DNA of 64,000 nucleotides from JACCTH01 sp035253825 (GTDB lineage: Bacteria; Actinomycetota; Acidimicrobiia; Spongiisociales; ZC4RG35). The notes beneath the pieces were generated by a model, which saw only the letters and a program-made list of their open reading frames with translations, had not been told where the DNA came from and made no database searches. The stretch lies in assembly GCA_035253825.1 (NCBI GenBank), contig DATFBM010000003.1:1-64000 (forward strand). The letters run 5' to 3'. The position numbers and the translations under genes are program-made. Positions 6,907-16,183 of this stretch are shown piece after piece (positions within the stretch are counted from its first letter, which is position 1; each line of letters starts with the position of its first letter).

Positions 6907-8552
6907 ATCAGCCCCATCGCTAGCGCCGACTGCACCACCGACGCCGCTGTATGACCGAGACCGCAAATAGAGGCGTCCTTCATTGCCCGGTCGAGATCTG
7001 CGATGAGCGGTCGATCCATGGGACCCGAGTGGGCGCGAGCGACCGCCTCCTCGATTCGTACCGTCCCGACCCGACAGGGGACACACTGACCGCAGCTCTC
7101 ATCTCGAAAGAAGCGAGCCACTCGGCGGACGATGTCACGCATGTCGCGATCGTGGTTGAAGACCATCACCACGCCGGATCCAAGGGTCACCCCCCTCGCT
7201 CGGGCGTCCTCGAACGTCATGGGCATGGAGAGGTAGTCGGAACCGATGAAGAATCCAGCGGCACCGCCGAGCAGGATGGCTTGCGGGTCCCCGACGAAGC
7301 CTCCGGCCAAATCGATTAGTTCCCCAAGGGTTCTACCCATCTCAATCTCGTACGTTCCCGGTCGGACCAGGTCTCCCGACAAGCAAAACAACCGGGTCCC
7401 GGTCGAATCGGGGGTTCCTACCGCGGCATAGGCAGCGCCCCCTCCGAGGACGATGGCGGGGATGTTGATCAGGGTTTCCACGTTGTTGATCACCGTCGGT
7501 CGGCCGAAGAGCCCGGCCTGGGCCGGGAAAGGCGGCTTCTGGCGAGGCTCGCCGCGAAAACCCTCGATCGAATTGAAGAGAGCCGTTTCTTCCCCACAGA
7601 TGTAGGCGCCCTGGCCCCGGAAAACCTGTACGTCCACACCCCCCAACCATCCCGCTTCCTGGGAGGCAGCGATCGCAGCGGTGAGGCGAGAGGCCGCCAG
7701 CGGGTACTCGCCACGTATATAGATGTATGCCTTCTCACAGCCGGTGGCGAAGGCGGCGATCGCCATTGCTTCGACGACGCCGAAAGGGTCGCCCTCCATC
7801 ACCACCCGATCTTTGAAGGTGCCCGGTTCGGATTCATCGGCGTTGCAGACCAGATAACGGGGAGCGGGCTCTGCGGCCACCGCCTCCCACTTCACGCCAG
7901 TAGGAAAGGCCGCTCCCCCGCGTCCCTTGAGTCCCGACTTCTTGACCTCGGCCACGACCTGCTCGGCTCCCATCTCTCGAGCCCGCACCAACCCCTCGAA
8001 TCCGCCCTCTCTTTGGAAGTCGGTTAAGGAAGTGGGATCGACCAGCCCGACTCGGCGGAGGAGCGGCCCGGCTTGAACGGTCGCCGGCGGTCCCTCGACT
8101 CGTACCTCGTCCGCACCTCCCGCCCGCTGGATGAACATCGCCGGTCGGCGGTCGCATTGGCCGAGACATGGCGAGGTCAGCACTCCATCGCCATTGCGTT
8201 TGGATAGAAGGTCGAGGCCCCCAGCCTGACGACAAGCGATGTCATCGCAGATGTGAGTCACTTCCGCCGGTCGCGGCTCAGTGGAGATGAGGGCGTAGAA
8301 GCTGGCGACGCCGTATGCCTCGGCCGGAGGCACCAAGAGACGGCGGCTGATCTCGTTGAGGGCTCCCCGGCTAACCCAGCCCATCTCTGACTGGACGGCC
8401 GCCAGAGCCGGCAACAGCAAATGACGATGCCCTCTCGCCGCGTGACCGCCCCTCACCACCTGCCCGTTGCGGCTTTCGACCGGATCGATGAGACGGGCGA
8501 TGACAGCTCGCTCGGCCGCGCTCGGCTCATCAGCCATGAATCGGAGGTCCAT
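6903..8552 (-). CDS. Formate dehydrogenase NuoE-NuoF fusion (NAD/FMN diaphorase subunit)
   Basis: A 549-aa fusion. The NuoE-like part (about 1-165) holds the [2Fe-2S] ligands in CDDIAC and CLGQC. The NuoF-like part (about 185-549) holds the NADH/FMN region KSGLKGRGGAAFPTG, CNADESEPGTFKDR, GAYICGEETAL and the [4Fe-4S] ligands CGQCVPC plus a distal Cys. It would pass electrons from formate to NAD through FMN. The gene starts within the stop codon of the catalytic subunit (TGATG) and ends in an ATGA overlap with the iron-sulfur subunit, so the three subunits are translated together. An internal ATG at 8537 (MADEPS) is an alternative start. Confidence 0.93.
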   Translation of the reverse strand: MDLRFMADEPSAAERAVIARLIDPVESRNGQVVRGGHAARGHRHLLLPALAAVQSEMGWVSRGALNEISRRLLVPPAEAYGVASFYALISTEPRPAEVTHICDDIACRQAGGLDLLSKRNGDGVLTSPCLGQCDRRPAMFIQRAGGADEVRVEGPPATVQAGPLLRRVGLVDPTSLTDFQREGGFEGLVRAREMGAEQVVAEVKKSGLKGRGGAAFPTGVKWEAVAAEPAPRYLVCNADESEPGTFKDRVVMEGDPFGVVEAMAIAAFATGCEKAYIYIRGEYPLAASRLTAAIAASQEAGWLGGVDVQVFRGQGAYICGEETALFNSIEGFRGEPRQKPPFPAQAGLFGRPTVINNVETLINIPAIVLGGGAAYAAVGTPDSTGTRLFCLSGDLVRPGTYEIEMGRTLGELIDLAGGFVGDPQAILLGGAAGFFIGSDYLSMPMTFEDARARGVTLGSGVVMVFNHDRDMRDIVRRVARFFRDESCGQCVPCRVGTVRIEEAVARAHSGPMDRPLIADLDRAMKDASICGLGHTAASVVQSALAMGLI

Positions 8553-10444
8553 CAGACCGCAGCCTTTTCGACCCGCACCGCCGTGGCTTTGAACTCGGCT
8601 GTGCCCGACATCGGATCCCAGGCCTCGATCGTCAACCGATTGACATCAGCGGTATCGGTGTAGTGAACCGCCATGAAGACGAGGCCCTCCCGCAAGCTGG
8701 GGTCGATACGGGCCGGGACCTCGACCTGGCCCCGACGCGAGATCACCTGCACCATTTCCCCGGCTTCGATGGCCAGTCGTCTGGCATCCTCGGGGGAGAG
8801 GTCAATTGTTCCCCCGACTCGGATCGGCGAATCGAAGCCGCCCGACTGAACGCCGGTATTGAATCCGTCGAGGTGACGTCCGGTGGTCATCCGGAGCGGG
8901 AACTTGTCGGTGAGGCGATCGACCGGCGCCACCCATTCGACGGGGAAGAAGGGCGCCCGCGGCCCCTCCACTGGCACCCTCCACAAACGGTGATGGATGA
9001 ACTTCTCGCCGGGATGGTTCTCGTCATAGCAAGGCCATTGGATACCTCCCAGCTCCTCGAGCCGGCGATAGCTCATCCCGGCGTGAAGGGGCGACACTTT
9101 TCGCAGCTCGTCCCAAACCTCCTCAGCAGTCGGCACCCCCCACCCCGCACCCATGGCTTGGGCCAACCGGGAAATTATTTCGAGATCGGTTTTCGCCTCT
9201 CCGGGAGGATCGATCGCCTTTCGGACCCGCTGCACGCGGCGCTCGCTGGAGGTGACGGTGCCTTCCGACTCCGCCCAATCGGCCGCGGCCGGCAAGACCA
9301 CGTCCGCCATCTCGGCGGTTTTGGTCATAAAGATGTCTTCGACGACCATGAAATCAAGGCTGGCCAGGCCTTCTCGCGCATGAGTAATGTCGGCCTCGGA
9401 GTCCGCCGGGTTCTCGCCGATCACGTAAAGCCCGCGCAGCATCTTGGCGTGACACGCCTCGAACATCTGAGTCAGATGCCATCCCTTTTCGGGAGGAATC
9501 GGTCGGCCCCAAATCTTCTCCACCCGGCCGCGCAAGACAGGATCCTCGACGTCCTGGAACCCAGGAAGCTTGTTGGGTATCGCTCCCATGTCACCGCCCC
9601 CCTGGACGTTGTTCTGTCCGCGCAAGGGAACGAGGCCCGAGCCGTACCGGCCAACGTGGCCCGTCAACAAAGCGAGGTTGGTCAACGCGAGGACGTTGTC
9701 GGTGGCGTTGTGGTGCTCGGTGATGCCGAGCGTCCAAACGATTTGAGCGGTGGCGGCCGAGGCGTAGGCGATCGCGGCTTCTTCGATCACATCGCCAGGG
9801 ATGCCGGTTATCTCAGTGGCACGTTCGAGGGGGTATCCGGCCACCGTTTGGGCGTATGCCTCGAACCCGGTAGTGGCGTTGTCGATGAAGTCTTGGTTGG
9901 CAAGTCCCCGCTCGATGATCACCTTGGCCATGGCGTTGGCCAGGGCGATATCGGAGCCGACATCGATCCCCATCCACATATCGGCCCAGCGGGCGGACTC
10001 GCTTCGGCGCGGATCGACGACATAGAGCCGAGCTCCGTTGTGGACACCGCGCAGCAGATGATGGAAGAAGATTGGATGGGCGGCACGCGCGTTTGAACCC
10101 CAGAGGAAGATGACGTTCGTCTTCTCGATTTCCTCGTAGGAGCTAGTTCCGCCGCCTGCACCGAACACTGCCGCCAGACCGGCGACTGAAGGAGCATGTC
10201 AAGTGCGGTTGCAGCTATCGATGTTGTTCGAGTTGAACGCAGTCCTGGCCAGTTTTTGCGCCAGGTAATTCACCTCGTTGGTGGCCTTGGAGCACGAGAA
10301 AATCCCGAGCGCGCCTCCACCGTGTTCGTCCCTAATCCGCCTAAAGCCGGTCGCGGCGGCGGTTAGGGCCTCGTCCCAGCTCGCCTCGACCAAGCGGCCA
10401 TGGCGCCGGACGAGGGGCCTGGTCAAACGAACCTTTCGTGTCAT
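8552..10444 (-). CDS. Formate dehydrogenase catalytic subunit, selenocysteine-containing (UGA read-through)
   Basis: This is a molybdopterin (MopB) formate dehydrogenase chain of 630 residues that requires reading the in-frame TGA at 10201-10199 as selenocysteine 82. The context CNRT-Sec-HAPSVAGL is the classic FDH active site (Sec followed by His), and the reading frame continues as typical FDH to MGD-binding motifs such as FNTGVQSGGFDSP. A SECIS-like hairpin follows the TGA. The start at 10444 is preceded by a near-perfect Shine-Dalgarno (AAAGGAGGTGAG). The usual N-terminal [4Fe-4S] domain is missing: the protein begins at LTRPLVRRHGRLVEASWDEAL, the point that normally follows it. That domain is encoded at 5950-6906. 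Confidence 0.93.
10170..10186 (-). promoter_or_regulatory. Bacterial SECIS hairpin of the formate dehydrogenase gene
   Basis: Downstream of the UGA the mRNA folds as GUCGCC-GGUCU-GGCGGC, a 6-bp stem with loop GGUCU. The loop sequence and its position (starting at the seventh codon after UGA, GGU-CUG) coincide with the SelB-binding loop of E. coli fdhF as I remember it. An A.A mismatch and a C-G pair extend the stem below. This supports Sec insertion rather than termination. Confidence 0.85.
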
Positions 10445-10558
10445 CTCACCTCCTTTCGGGGCCTATGCATCTTGGCACAAGCGGGAATCGCCTGGCAGCG
10501 GCGCTCCTGGGCCTAGCCGGTTCTCAAGTGGGCAAAGGCGACGGCCGAAATTCCGTAG

Positions 10559-12874
10559 GTGACGGCGCCCACTTCTTTCCTGCGCCCCTCCCGCGTGGAA
10601 TCCGATCTCAAGCGCCGGCTTATAGAGCAAGAGTCGCTGGTGGCATTGAGCCAGGTAGCCCTCGAGGGTGGCGACTCTTTTGCCCTGATGCAGGTGGCGG
10701 TCGAGCGTTTGGCTGCGATCGAGACCGTCGAGTTCGTGAGTGTCCTCGAGTGGATTGGCGACCACCGATTCATTGTTCGGGGGATGACCGGCGACCCCGG
10801 ACTCATCGGAACCGAGATCAGAGACCTTCATCAGGGGACTACCGCTGGCCAAGCGGTCGCCACCCGAAAAACAGTCCTGGTCGAGAACCTGGCGGCGGAT
10901 CCCAAATTTGCCGGGGCCAGCCAACTGCACACGAGAGGATTGGTGAGCGGGATGACCGTCCCCATCCCTGCTCGGGAAGGGACGTGGGGCGTGCTCGGGG
11001 TCTGGACTAGCCAGGAACGTCGTTTCAACGACGACGACAGCCATTTCGTTGAGGCCGTGGCGGCCCTGATCGGCTGGGTGGTGGCGAGGGGAGAAGTGGA
11101 GTTGCGCTTGGCCGAGGCCGTGCGGGAAAAGGACCGCCGGCTTCGTACCGAATCGGCTTTGGCTTGGTGCGCCCAGTCGCTTCTCGGGGACTACGACATG
11201 GGGGCGATCGAGACCAGCCTGCGAGCGCTGATGGAGGGAACGAACAGCTCCTTCGGCTTTGTCGATTGGGTCGGAGCCAATGGCACCCTTCCGTCAATTC
11301 GCCTCGGTCGAACCGGAGGGAGCGATGATCTCGACCGTCACTGGGAGAAGGTCAGCTGGGACGATCTTCCGACCCTGCGCGACCGCCTCCGCACTGGTGA
11401 GACCATTGTCTTCCGAGTTTCCGACCTGTCGGTTGGCGAGGCGACGCCCTTTCTGACCGCCCCCGAGATGGTCGCCACCGAGATCGATGTCCCGATCCTG
11501 GTCAAGGGCCGGTGGATTGGAACGCTAGGCCTCGCCGATCGCGACGGGCGACGGCAATGGGACTCGGATGAGATCAAGGCGATCGAACTCGGGGCTTCAT
11601 TGCTCGCTGCCTGGTGGGAACGGCGCGACTACGCCCATCAGCTCGAGGAGGCGATCGAATTTCGAAATCGACGTATCAAGCTCGAGCAATCAATTGCCTC
11701 CGCTGCCCAGTTTCTGAGCCGATCAGCCAATCCGGATGACCTCGAGGACGCTCTGTGGTTCCTTCTCGATGGCACGGACGCTTCTGCGGTGTTCGTCGAG
11801 AGGAACGTCGAGCATCCCGAACTCGGCCTCTGTTCGCATGTGATCGCCTTCGCCAGGCGAGAGGGCGCTTCGAGCTACGAACCTAGCTATTGGGACATGA
11901 TGCCTTGGGAAAAGATGCCCGTCAGCCACGCCGCCCTCTCGCAGGGAAAAGAGGTCGTCGTCACTCCCGAAGGCCTCGTCGGCCCCGAAGCGCTCACCTA
12001 TGCCGCCTCGGCGGTGAAGTCCGAGATCGATGTTCCGATCATGATCGAAGGTTCCTGGGTGGGATTGATCGGTTTGGCCGACGAGCGAAGTTTCCGGGAC
12101 TGGAGCGAGGAAACCCAGATGCTCCATACCGCGGCCGACATGATCGCCGCCTTTTGGGCCCGCCTCGAGTCGGCCCAGCGACTCGAGGAACTGGTCCGTT
12201 CCAAAGACGACTTCATCGCCAGCATCAGCCACGAGCTCCGAACGCCGCTCACCGCGGTGGTGGGACTTGCCGAGACGATCTCGAATCCAGAAGAGTCCCT
12301 CGGTCCGGCAGAGACCGCCGAACTCATCGGAATCATCGCCGAGCAGAGTTCAGAGATGGCAGCCATCGTTCAAGATTTGCTGGTGGTGGCGCGCTCGAAC
12401 ATCGGACAAGTGACGATCCGGGCCGAGACGCTCGACCTGCACGATCAAGCGTTGCAGGCTGCCAGGGGTATCCGCCTGGAACGCAACCGACCGCTCGAAG
12501 TTGAAGGCACCGGGACCGCCTACGCCGACGCGGTTCGGGTCCGCCAGATCATCCGCAATCTCCTGGTCAATGCCGGTCGATACGGGGGGCAGAACATCCG
12601 GGTGCGGCTGGAAAGAGCCAACAATTTCTCGCTGGTCCACGTCTGCGACGATGGCACCGGCATCCCCACAGAAGATCGGGAGCGGGTCTTCCAGCCCTAC
12701 GAGCGCGCCCACCACCGTTTTGGCCAGCCCGCCTCGGTCGGCCTGGGCCTCACCGTCAGCCGCCAACTTGCCCAGTTGATGGGAGGCTGGCTCACCTACC
12801 GCTTTGAAGACAACTGGTCGATCTTCACGCTCGGCCTGCCGGCTCTCGAACCGCCCGAGTCACCTTTCCGCTAG
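10559..12874 (+). CDS. Sensor histidine kinase with three GAF-type domains
   Basis: A 771-aa protein without membrane segments. Three GAF-like domains (about residues 20-180, 190-350 and 365-535; the latter two share EIDVPILVKGRWIG / EIDVPIMIEGSWVG) are followed by a HisKA dimerisation helix with SISHELRTPLT (His558) and a HATPase domain (NLLVNAGRYG, DDGTGIP, GLGLTVSRQL). It would autophosphorylate His558 in response to a cytosolic ligand or redox cue. It starts at a GTG 114 bp from the divergent FDH operon; no response regulator is in the window, so its partner is unknown. The 3' end overlaps the fhs 3' end by 4 bp. Confidence 0.9.
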   Translation: MTAPTSFLRPSRVESDLKRRLIEQESLVALSQVALEGGDSFALMQVAVERLAAIETVEFVSVLEWIGDHRFIVRGMTGDPGLIGTEIRDLHQGTTAGQAVATRKTVLVENLAADPKFAGASQLHTRGLVSGMTVPIPAREGTWGVLGVWTSQERRFNDDDSHFVEAVAALIGWVVARGEVELRLAEAVREKDRRLRTESALAWCAQSLLGDYDMGAIETSLRALMEGTNSSFGFVDWVGANGTLPSIRLGRTGGSDDLDRHWEKVSWDDLPTLRDRLRTGETIVFRVSDLSVGEATPFLTAPEMVATEIDVPILVKGRWIGTLGLADRDGRRQWDSDEIKAIELGASLLAAWWERRDYAHQLEEAIEFRNRRIKLEQSIASAAQFLSRSANPDDLEDALWFLLDGTDASAVFVERNVEHPELGLCSHVIAFARREGASSYEPSYWDMMPWEKMPVSHAALSQGKEVVVTPEGLVGPEALTYAASAVKSEIDVPIMIEGSWVGLIGLADERSFRDWSEETQMLHTAADMIAAFWARLESAQRLEELVRSKDDFIASISHELRTPLTAVVGLAETISNPEESLGPAETAELIGIIAEQSSEMAAIVQDLLVVARSNIGQVTIRAETLDLHDQALQAARGIRLERNRPLEVEGTGTAYADAVRVRQIIRNLLVNAGRYGGQNIRVRLERANNFSLVHVCDDGTGIPTEDRERVFQPYERAHHRFGQPASVGLGLTVSRQLAQLMGGWLTYRFEDNWSIFTLGLPALEPPESPFR

Positions 12875-14631
12875 AAGAGCCCGATCACGTTGCCGGCCTC
12901 GTCGATATCGACTCGCTGGTACGCCGGCGTCGAACCCAACCCGGGCATGGTCCGCATCTCGCCCAGAAGCGGATAGATAAATCCCGCTCCGACCGAGGCC
13001 CGCACCTCCCGGACCGGAACGGTGAATCCACTCGGCGCCCCCTTCAGGCTCGGATCGTGCGAGATGGACAGATGGGTCTTGGCCATGCAAATCGGCAGAT
13101 ACCCGAAGCCTGCCCTTTCGAAGCCCTCGATCTGGCCTTCGGCCAGGGGCGAATACTCGACTCCGCCTGCGCCATAAACGTCGCGAGCGATGATCTCGAT
13201 CTTTTGCCGGATACTCATATTCAGTGGATAGAGATACGAGAAGTCGCTCGGTTCCTCGCAAGCGGCGATGACCGCCTCTGCCAGGTCTCGCGCCCCATCT
13301 CCCCCATTTGCCCAATGGTCGGCGGGCACCGCCGCCGACGCTCCTGCCTCAAGGGCGGCTTCACGAATGGCGTTGGTCTCCGCCCAGGTGTCAGTGGGGA
13401 ATGAGTTGATCGCCACCACCACCGGTAGACCGAAGCGTTTCACCGTCTTGATATGGGCCAGCAGATTCGGCAAGCCCGCCTGCAGGAGGGAAAGGTTCTC
13501 TTCGGTGTAGGCCTTGTCGAGCGGGCGGCCGAGCACGACCCGGGGACCACCGCCATGAGTCTTCAAGGCCCGGACGGTCGCGACCAGAACGACGCAGTCC
13601 GGCCGCAGGCCGGAGGTGCGGCACTTGATATCAAGGAACTTCTCCATTCCCATGTCGGCGCCGAAACCGGACTCGGTGACAACGTATTCACCTGAGTGGA
13701 GGGCAACCCGGTCGGCGAGGATGGACGAGTTGCCGTGGGCGATGTTGGCGAAGGGGCCAGCATGGACAAATGCAGGCTGGCCCTCCAAGGTTTGCATGAG
13801 GTTGGGGTGGAGAGTGTCTTTCATCAGGACGGTCACCGCCCCGGCCACACTGAGGTCTTCGAGGGTGAGAGGTTTGTCGGCCTTCGAGTTTCCGAACACG
13901 ACCCGCCCCACCCGCTCACGGAGGTTTCTCAGGGCACTGGCGTAATCGGCTCCGTCCACCAAGGCCAGAATCGCCATCAGTTCCGAGGCGACCGTGATGT
14001 CGAATCCGGTCTCGCGAGGCCGCCCCTCGTCCCGACCACCAAGGCCGACGATGACGTTGCGCAAAGCTCGGTCGTTGATGTCGAGCACACGGTTCCATTG
14101 CAGATCAAAGACGTCTATGCCGAGGCGCGTGAGACCCGCCTTCTGGAGGCCATCGTCGGACATCCGCGTCTCGTGATACCACCGGGCGTCGATCGCCGCC
14201 GCCACCAGATTGTGCGCAACGGTGATGGCGTGGATGTCGCCCGTCATATGCAGGTTGAACTCATCCATGGGCACGATCTGGCTGTATCCCCCACCAGCGG
14301 CGCCGCCCTTGATGCCGAACGTGGGGCCCATCGATGGCTGGCGGACGCATGCGATCGACTTCATTCCGAGCCGACCCAAGCCTTGGACCAAACCGATGGT
14401 GGTGGTGGTCTTGCCTTCGCCCAAGGGAGTGGGAGTGATGGCCGTGACATCGACGTATTTGCCGCGCGGATTGGAGCCGATGCGCTTGAGAACATCGAGG
14501 TGCACCTTGGCCTTGGTCTTGCCAAACGGAATCAGATCGTCGGGCATAAGCCCGATCGTGGCGGCCACCTCCTCGATGGGCAGCAACTTGGCGTCGCGGG
14601 CGATCTCGCTATCGGTCGGAACTGAGCTCAC
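12871..14631 (-). CDS. fhs: Formate-tetrahydrofolate ligase
   Basis: A 586-aa protein with the ATP-binding loop TPLGEGKTTTTIGLVQGL, RQPSMGPTFGIKGGAAGGGY and FNLHMTGDIHAI signatures of Fhs. It interconverts formyl-THF + ADP + Pi and formate + THF + ATP. In this operon it can release formate (with ATP gain) from methyl groups oxidised on THF, feeding the formate dehydrogenase, or run in the assimilatory direction. I chose the GTG at 14631, which has a GGAGA ribosome binding site; an ATG at 14667 is possible. It overlaps the iclR 3' end and is the last gene of the corrinoid operon. Confidence 0.96.
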   Translation of the reverse strand: MSSVPTDSEIARDAKLLPIEEVAATIGLMPDDLIPFGKTKAKVHLDVLKRIGSNPRGKYVDVTAITPTPLGEGKTTTTIGLVQGLGRLGMKSIACVRQPSMGPTFGIKGGAAGGGYSQIVPMDEFNLHMTGDIHAITVAHNLVAAAIDARWYHETRMSDDGLQKAGLTRLGIDVFDLQWNRVLDINDRALRNVIVGLGGRDEGRPRETGFDITVASELMAILALVDGADYASALRNLRERVGRVVFGNSKADKPLTLEDLSVAGAVTVLMKDTLHPNLMQTLEGQPAFVHAGPFANIAHGNSSILADRVALHSGEYVVTESGFGADMGMEKFLDIKCRTSGLRPDCVVLVATVRALKTHGGGPRVVLGRPLDKAYTEENLSLLQAGLPNLLAHIKTVKRFGLPVVVAINSFPTDTWAETNAIREAALEAGASAAVPADHWANGGDGARDLAEAVIAACEEPSDFSYLYPLNMSIRQKIEIIARDVYGAGGVEYSPLAEGQIEGFERAGFGYLPICMAKTHLSISHDPSLKGAPSGFTVPVREVRASVGAGFIYPLLGEMRTMPGLGSTPAYQRVDIDEAGNVIGLF

Positions 14632-15379
14632 GATGTCTCCTGGTTTGTCCGAATCCCATGCCGGCAAAGCGGCTGGCCGCTTCTCTGACTTTCCCCGCGA
14701 TCATGCTCGAGCCTTCGCCGGGGAAGCGATAAGACGGCCCATGAACGTGCATCGCTCCCACCACCCGACCGCCCTCGTCAAGCACGGGAGCTGCCACCGA
14801 ATTGAGGCCTTCGGCGAACTCTTCATAGACCCAACAATGACCCTCCTCCCTAATCGCCTGCAAGCGTGCTCTGATTCGTCTTGGTTCGACCACGGTGTGT
14901 TTCGTATAAGCCTCCAAGGGCCGGCGAAGGTAACGATCAACATCCTCCTTCGGCCATTGCGACATCATGCAAAGCCCCGAGGGCCCGACATGCATCGGGA
15001 CCATCAGGCCCGTGTAGTCGCGCACCTGGACGGCGTTGGGAGACTCGACCTGGGCCAGGTAGTGAACCGAGTATCCCGTCGGCACCGAAAATCCGGCCGC
15101 CTCCCCGAGGTCGTGGGCCAGTCCCCTCAGGTGCGGAATCACGGCGGAGGCAAGGCCGGCACTGGCATCGACCGCGCCGGCGAGATGGAGTAGGCCGAGT
15201 CCGATTCGGTACCTTCCGCCATCGGCTCTTTCCACTGCATGAAGTCCCTCCAAGGTGGCGAGGAGCCGAGCGACAGTGGACTTGGGGAGTTCGGTACGGG
15301 CGGAGAGGTCGGTGACCCCGGCCGGAGCGATGGCGAGGGCAGAGAGCACGGCGAACGCGCGGTCGATCGACTGGACCAT
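14609..15379 (-). CDS. IclR-family transcriptional regulator
   Basis: A 256-aa protein with an N-terminal winged helix-turn-helix (about residues 1-65: VTDLSARTELPKSTVARLLATL) and the IclR C-terminal effector domain (HVGPSGLCMMSQWP, CWVYEEFAEGLNSVAAPVLDE read with the following residues). It sits inside the demethylation operon, 3 bp after the metF-like stop and overlapping fhs. By position it is the best candidate to control the operon; a repeated 37-bp element with TGTTCC/GGAACA half-sites, plausible for an IclR protein, occurs at 17711 and 22203. The effector is unknown, perhaps a betaine or its demethylated product. Confidence 0.9.
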   Translation of the reverse strand: MVQSIDRAFAVLSALAIAPAGVTDLSARTELPKSTVARLLATLEGLHAVERADGGRYRIGLGLLHLAGAVDASAGLASAVIPHLRGLAHDLGEAAGFSVPTGYSVHYLAQVESPNAVQVRDYTGLMVPMHVGPSGLCMMSQWPKEDVDRYLRRPLEAYTKHTVVEPRRIRARLQAIREEGHCWVYEEFAEGLNSVAAPVLDEGGRVVGAMHVHGPSYRFPGEGSSMIAGKVREAASRFAGMGFGQTRRHRELSSDR

Positions 15380-15382
15380 TGA

Positions 15383-16183
15383 CTACCGGCCGCTGATCTT
15401 TTCGAGCCATTCCATGGTTGGCCCGATCTGATTGAAGGTAAAGATGTGGAGGCCAACGATCCCGAGGTCGCTCTCGAGTTCGTTGAGAGACCTAACGAGC
15501 TTGGTCGGGCGATAGACCCCAGGGCGGAGAAGGCGCATGATGGCGTTCCGGTTCCTCATCAGGAATTTCATCGAAGTCCCCACACCGATTCGGGATGCGA
15601 TCGCGCCAAGCCTGATTGGATCCACAACACCGGGTATTCCCAGCCGGATGGGAAGCCTGACCCCGTCCACACGAATTCCCCTAATCCAAGTAGCGATCGC
15701 GCGGGCGTCGAAGCACATCTGCGTGGTGATGTAGTGGACGTATCGGCGCTTTTCGATAAGGGCTTGTCGCAGCGCGTCGCCGGAGATGAAGGGGTGACCT
15801 TCGGGATAGCCGGCGATCCCCAACTCGGAGAAATGGTGGCCGAGAGATTCCATCTCCCGTAAGAGGTCAAGGGCGTCATCGAATTTGCCCGGTTCGAGCG
15901 CGTCACCGCCAACCACGAGTGCCCTGCCAATTCCTTCGGCTGCGAGATCGCTGATGATCGAGTCCAGCTCCTGTGTGTCCGAGATCAAGCGTGCCGAGAG
16001 GTGGGGTGTGACCTCGAATCCCTCTCGATGTAATCGGGTGGCCAGATCGACCGTCGCCACCATGCCCTTGGCCGGGGACGCCGTAACGGAGACCCTGGCC
16101 CCCGGCGGCAGCCGGCTCGCCTTCTCCTCGATGCCTTTCATGGGAATCACCTCGAAAGAGACATTGGAGAGAAGATTGGTCAT
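15383..16183 (-). CDS. Methylenetetrahydrofolate reductase-like protein
   Basis: A 266-aa TIM-barrel of the MetF family (SFEVIPMKG near the N-terminus, VTPHLSARLI, ALVVGGDA, GIAGYPEGHP, ITTQMCFDA). Its sequence is shorter and more divergent than housekeeping MetF (about 290-300 aa). In a methyl-oxidising operon it would convert methyl-THF to methylene-THF, the reverse of the biosynthetic direction. The ATG at 16183 overlaps the mttB stop (ATGA). Such MetF variants are common beside C1-oxidation genes; the electron acceptor is unknown. Confidence 0.87.
   Translation of the reverse strand: MTNLLSNVSFEVIPMKGIEEKASRLPPGARVSVTASPAKGMVATVDLATRLHREGFEVTPHLSARLISDTQELDSIISDLAAEGIGRALVVGGDALEPGKFDDALDLLREMESLGHHFSELGIAGYPEGHPFISGDALRQALIEKRRYVHYITTQMCFDARAIATWIRGIRVDGVRLPIRLGIPGVVDPIRLGAIASRIGVGTSMKFLMRNRNAIMRLLRPGVYRPTKLVRSLNELESDLGIVGLHIFTFNQIGPTMEWLEKISGR

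Noticed and set aside
8663..10096. Long open frame on the plus strand opposite the FDH catalytic gene
   Set aside because: It is antisense to a clear FDH sequence and its translation shows no family motif; long antisense frames are expected in high-GC DNA.
10199..10201. In-frame TGA that would make the formate dehydrogenase gene a pseudogene
   Set aside because: The TGA sits at the known Sec position (CNRT-x-HAP), has a SECIS hairpin behind it, and selA, selB, selC and selD are in the window.
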